Positions 5,885 to 6,432 of a stretch of 6,432 nt of DNA are shown piece after piece. The position numbers and the translations under genes were made by a program. This DNA comes from an uncultured Coriobacteriaceae bacterium (GTDB lineage Bacteria > Actinomycetota > Coriobacteriia > Coriobacteriales > QAMH01), in NCBI GenBank assembly GCA_902783925.1, contig CACZSV010000084.1, forward strand, positions 1 through 6,432. Reading direction: 5' to 3'. How positions within the stretch are numbered: position 1 is the first letter of the stretch; the number at the start of each line of letters is the position of its first letter. The notes below the pieces were generated by a model that searched no databases, was not told the DNA's origin, and saw only the letters and a list, made by a program, of their open reading frames with translations.

Positions 5885-6178
5885 ATGCAGGAAAACGTAG
5901 AAAAGGGCGCCAGCTTTGACGAGCCGGAGTTTTTCTTCCGCCCCCACGGGGTTTGCGCCCGTGCAATCAAATTCGATGTGGATGAGCAGAACAACGTGCA
6001 CAATGTCGAATTTCACGGTGGATGCAACGGAAACGCCAGGGGGATTGCATCTCTTGTAGAGGGAATGCCTGCCTCGTGGGTGGTAGAACGTTGCGAGGGA
6101 ACCAGGTGCGGTGGCAAGGCAACGTCGTGCCCCGACCAGCTAGCGCGTGCGCTCACGGGCGTGTTGCAATCACGCTAG
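5885..6178 (+). CDS. TSCPD domain-containing small protein (97 aa)
   Basis: The protein is a single TSCPD domain, named for its conserved C-terminal motif, seen here as TSCPDQLA (80-87). Other conserved pieces are PHGVCARAI (20-28), FHGGCNGNARGIASLVEGM (43-61) and RCEGTRCGGK (69-78). Five cysteines (24, 47, 70, 75, 82) are in positions typical of the stand-alone family and could bind metal or act in redox chemistry. The same module occurs at the C-terminus of some class II (adenosylcobalamin) ribonucleotide reductases. The stand-alone form has no established function. The length is slightly above the usual 80-90 residues because of a charged N-terminal tail of about 12 residues. The gene begins nine bases after purB; its AGGAA Shine-Dalgarno (5874-5878) overlaps the purB stop TAG (5873-5875), indicating co-expression with purB and probable coupling. 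Confidence 0.9.
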   Translation: MQENVEKGASFDEPEFFFRPHGVCARAIKFDVDEQNNVHNVEFHGGCNGNARGIASLVEGMPASWVVERCEGTRCGGKATSCPDQLARALTGVLQSR

Positions 6179-6184
6179 GGGCTC

Positions 6185-6432
6185 ATGGTCGAACACAGCA
6201 ACAAGTCCAATCATGCTAAGACGCCCCGCTTGACGAGGCGTGACTTTCTTGGTGCTGCAGGTGGCGCTGCGCTTTCTGTGGCGGCGCTCGGCCTTCCTGC
6301 TGTTTTGGGAGCATGCCGGCGCAGTCAGGATACCGGCGGCGTCGACGTGTTGTCGGTATCGACCAGTCAAGTGGTAACGCTCGATTCCTACACTGAAATC
6401 GAAGACATAGCGCCGTTGTGCGATATCAAAGA
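6185..6432 (+). CDS. Tat-exported lipoprotein, N-terminal part (3' truncated)
   Basis: The first 82 codons of a gene that continues past the window. The N-terminus is a twin-arginine signal: polar residues 1-14, then RLTRRDFLGAAGG (15-27) with Arg18-Arg19 and Phe-Leu as in the consensus, a hydrophobic alanine/leucine segment (about 24-43), and a lipobox LGAC with Cys44. The mature protein should therefore be folded, probably with a cofactor, before export, then lipid-anchored on the outside of the membrane. Residues after Cys44 (RRSQDTGGVDVLSVST, then VVTLDSYTEIED) look like a short linker leading to a domain that cannot be identified from the portion seen. The ATG lies six bases after the TSCPD stop, and AGGGG (6177-6181) overlaps that stop only three bases before the ATG, a short spacing. 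It is the third gene of the purB operon. Whether its function is linked to nucleotide metabolism is unknown. Confidence 0.8.
   Translation, partial: MVEHSNKSNHAKTPRLTRRDFLGAAGGAALSVAALGLPAVLGACRRSQDTGGVDVLSVSTSQVVTLDSYTEIEDIAPLCDIK

Noticed and set aside
6350..6371. TTGTCGGTA, resembling the first half of the mycobacterial PafBC-controlled RecA-independent promoter motif
   Set aside because: It lies inside the Tat-lipoprotein coding region, and the required TANNNT element at the expected spacing is absent (TCAAGT is found instead).

Overview
The window reads as a chromosomal segment of a high-GC Gram-positive bacterium. An anaerobic actinobacterium of the class Coriobacteriia is the best guess, and this is inference. 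It rests on a moderately high GC content, a tandem pair of WYL-domain regulators of the PafB/PafC type, a small TSCPD protein next to purB, an oxygen-independent radical SAM enzyme of the coproporphyrinogen-oxidase family, and a Tat-exported lipoprotein. No rRNA, tRNA, CRISPR array, transposase or phage gene is visible.

Layout. The window opens with the last 38 codons of a plus-strand EAL-domain (cyclic-di-GMP phosphodiesterase type) gene, ending at 119. A gap of about 320 bases follows (120-438). Its first part is a palindromic, MITE/REP-like element bounded by perfect 9-bp inverted ends (140-241). Next come two closely spaced plus-strand genes: an unrecognised 214-residue protein with a single C-terminal membrane anchor and a probable TTG start (439-1083), and a 439-residue HemW/HemN-like radical SAM protein (1105-2424). 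They are 21 bases apart and probably co-transcribed. They converge on a minus-strand operon of two WYL regulators (upstream gene 3345-4343, downstream gene 2452-3348). The two regulator genes overlap by the four bases ATGA, so translation is probably coupled and the two proteins are likely made in matched amounts, as for PafB/PafC.

The 188-base divergent region (4344-4531) between the regulator operon and purB holds two neighbouring short dyads, a candidate -10 box for purB, and a third inverted repeat that includes part of that box. This is the densest regulatory DNA in the window. To its right lies a compact plus-strand operon: purB (adenylosuccinate lyase, 4532-5875), a 97-residue TSCPD-domain protein (5885-6178), and the start of a Tat lipoprotein (6185 to the window end). 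The gaps in this operon are 9 and 6 bases, and each downstream ribosome binding site overlaps or abuts the preceding stop codon.

How the parts may work together. purB supplies two steps of purine synthesis. The WYL pair is divergent to it and is the natural candidate to bind the dyads, either for autoregulation or to control purB. The TSCPD protein shares a cysteine-bearing module with the C-termini of some class II ribonucleotide reductases, so a nucleotide or redox role is conceivable but unproven. The points most worth following up are the divergent regulatory region, the divergent HemW-like enzyme with altered family motifs, and its tail-anchored neighbour of unknown function.
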